Shown here in pieces: positions 6,717-6,776 of a DNA stretch of 6,776 nt. Where the stretch lies: positions 1 to 6,776 of the forward strand of contig JAEXBL010000055.1 in NCBI GenBank assembly GCA_023394015.1. The letters run 5' to 3'. Origin of the DNA: Pseudomonadota bacterium (lineage in GTDB: Bacteria; Pseudomonadota; Gammaproteobacteria; Burkholderiales; Burkholderiaceae_C). The translations under genes were made by a program, and so were the position numbers. Under the pieces are notes generated by a model that ran no database searches, was not told where the DNA came from, and worked only from the letters and a program-made list of their open reading frames with translations. The stretch's first letter is position 1, and each line of letters starts with the position of its first letter.

Positions 6717-6763
6717 TCATCAAAAACCATAGCTGCTTGCGCTTGATACACGCCGGCTTGAGG
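6717..6763 (-). repeat. Dispersed intergenic repeat, copy B (upstream of ntrC)
   Basis: This is the reverse-strand relative of the element at 294-340, with the blocks CCTCAAGC (6763-6756), CAAGCGC (6745-6739), GCAGCT (6736-6731) and GTTTTTGATG (6727-6718) in the same order and spacing. Unlike copy A, its left arm does not pair well with its right arm, so no strong hairpin forms. It lies in the leader or intercistronic region just upstream of ntrC, about 40 bases before the ATG. Confidence 0.55.
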
Positions 6764-6776
6764 CACTTTCTCCTCA

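Overview
The window is GC-rich, densely coded bacterial chromosome. Its protein sequences (ThyA, FolA, ExoIII, NtrC) look proteobacterial. The short intergenic repeats and the overall codon style suggest a betaproteobacterium of the Comamonadaceae (Acidovorax/Alicycliphilus/Ottowia-like). That placement is my inference from recognising sequence style; no search was run. The content is mostly housekeeping, with a few accessory elements.

Left part (1-2841, + strand): the 3' end of thyA (thymidylate synthase), then a strong hairpin with a T-run, then a compact three-gene cluster. The cluster is a thiamine-diphosphate dehydrogenase E1 alpha and E1 beta pair of the acetoin-dehydrogenase (AcoA/AcoB) type, followed by folA (dihydrofolate reductase). 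The three genes are joined by two 4-base ATGA start/stop overlaps. ThyA makes dihydrofolate and FolA recycles it, so thyA and folA form a functional pair; here an E1 pair without E2 or E3 sits between them.

Middle part (2923-4233): a small TUDOR-like (DUF2945/HVA1) protein and a DUF488 protein, 4 bases apart on the + strand. Convergent to them, on the - strand, is a type II toxin-antitoxin pair: a ribbon-helix-helix antitoxin followed by a ParE/RelE-fold toxin that starts with GTG.

Right part (4288-6776): an exonuclease III gene (xth, + strand) diverges from the antitoxin across a 54-base spacer. It faces ntrC (glnG, - strand), the sigma-54-dependent nitrogen response regulator. The 122 bases between xth and ntrC hold a degenerate CGCAGA repeat tract. 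The sequence upstream of ntrC carries a second copy of the repeat type found after thyA. The partner kinase gene ntrB/glnL would be expected just beyond the right edge, but I cannot identify it here.

I found no rRNA, tRNA, CRISPR array, insertion sequence or prophage, and no stretch over 300 bases lacks a gene. Nothing here clearly amounts to a new system. The points most worth following are the thyA-E1-E1-folA arrangement, the shared antitoxin/xth regulatory spacer and the two dispersed repeat types.
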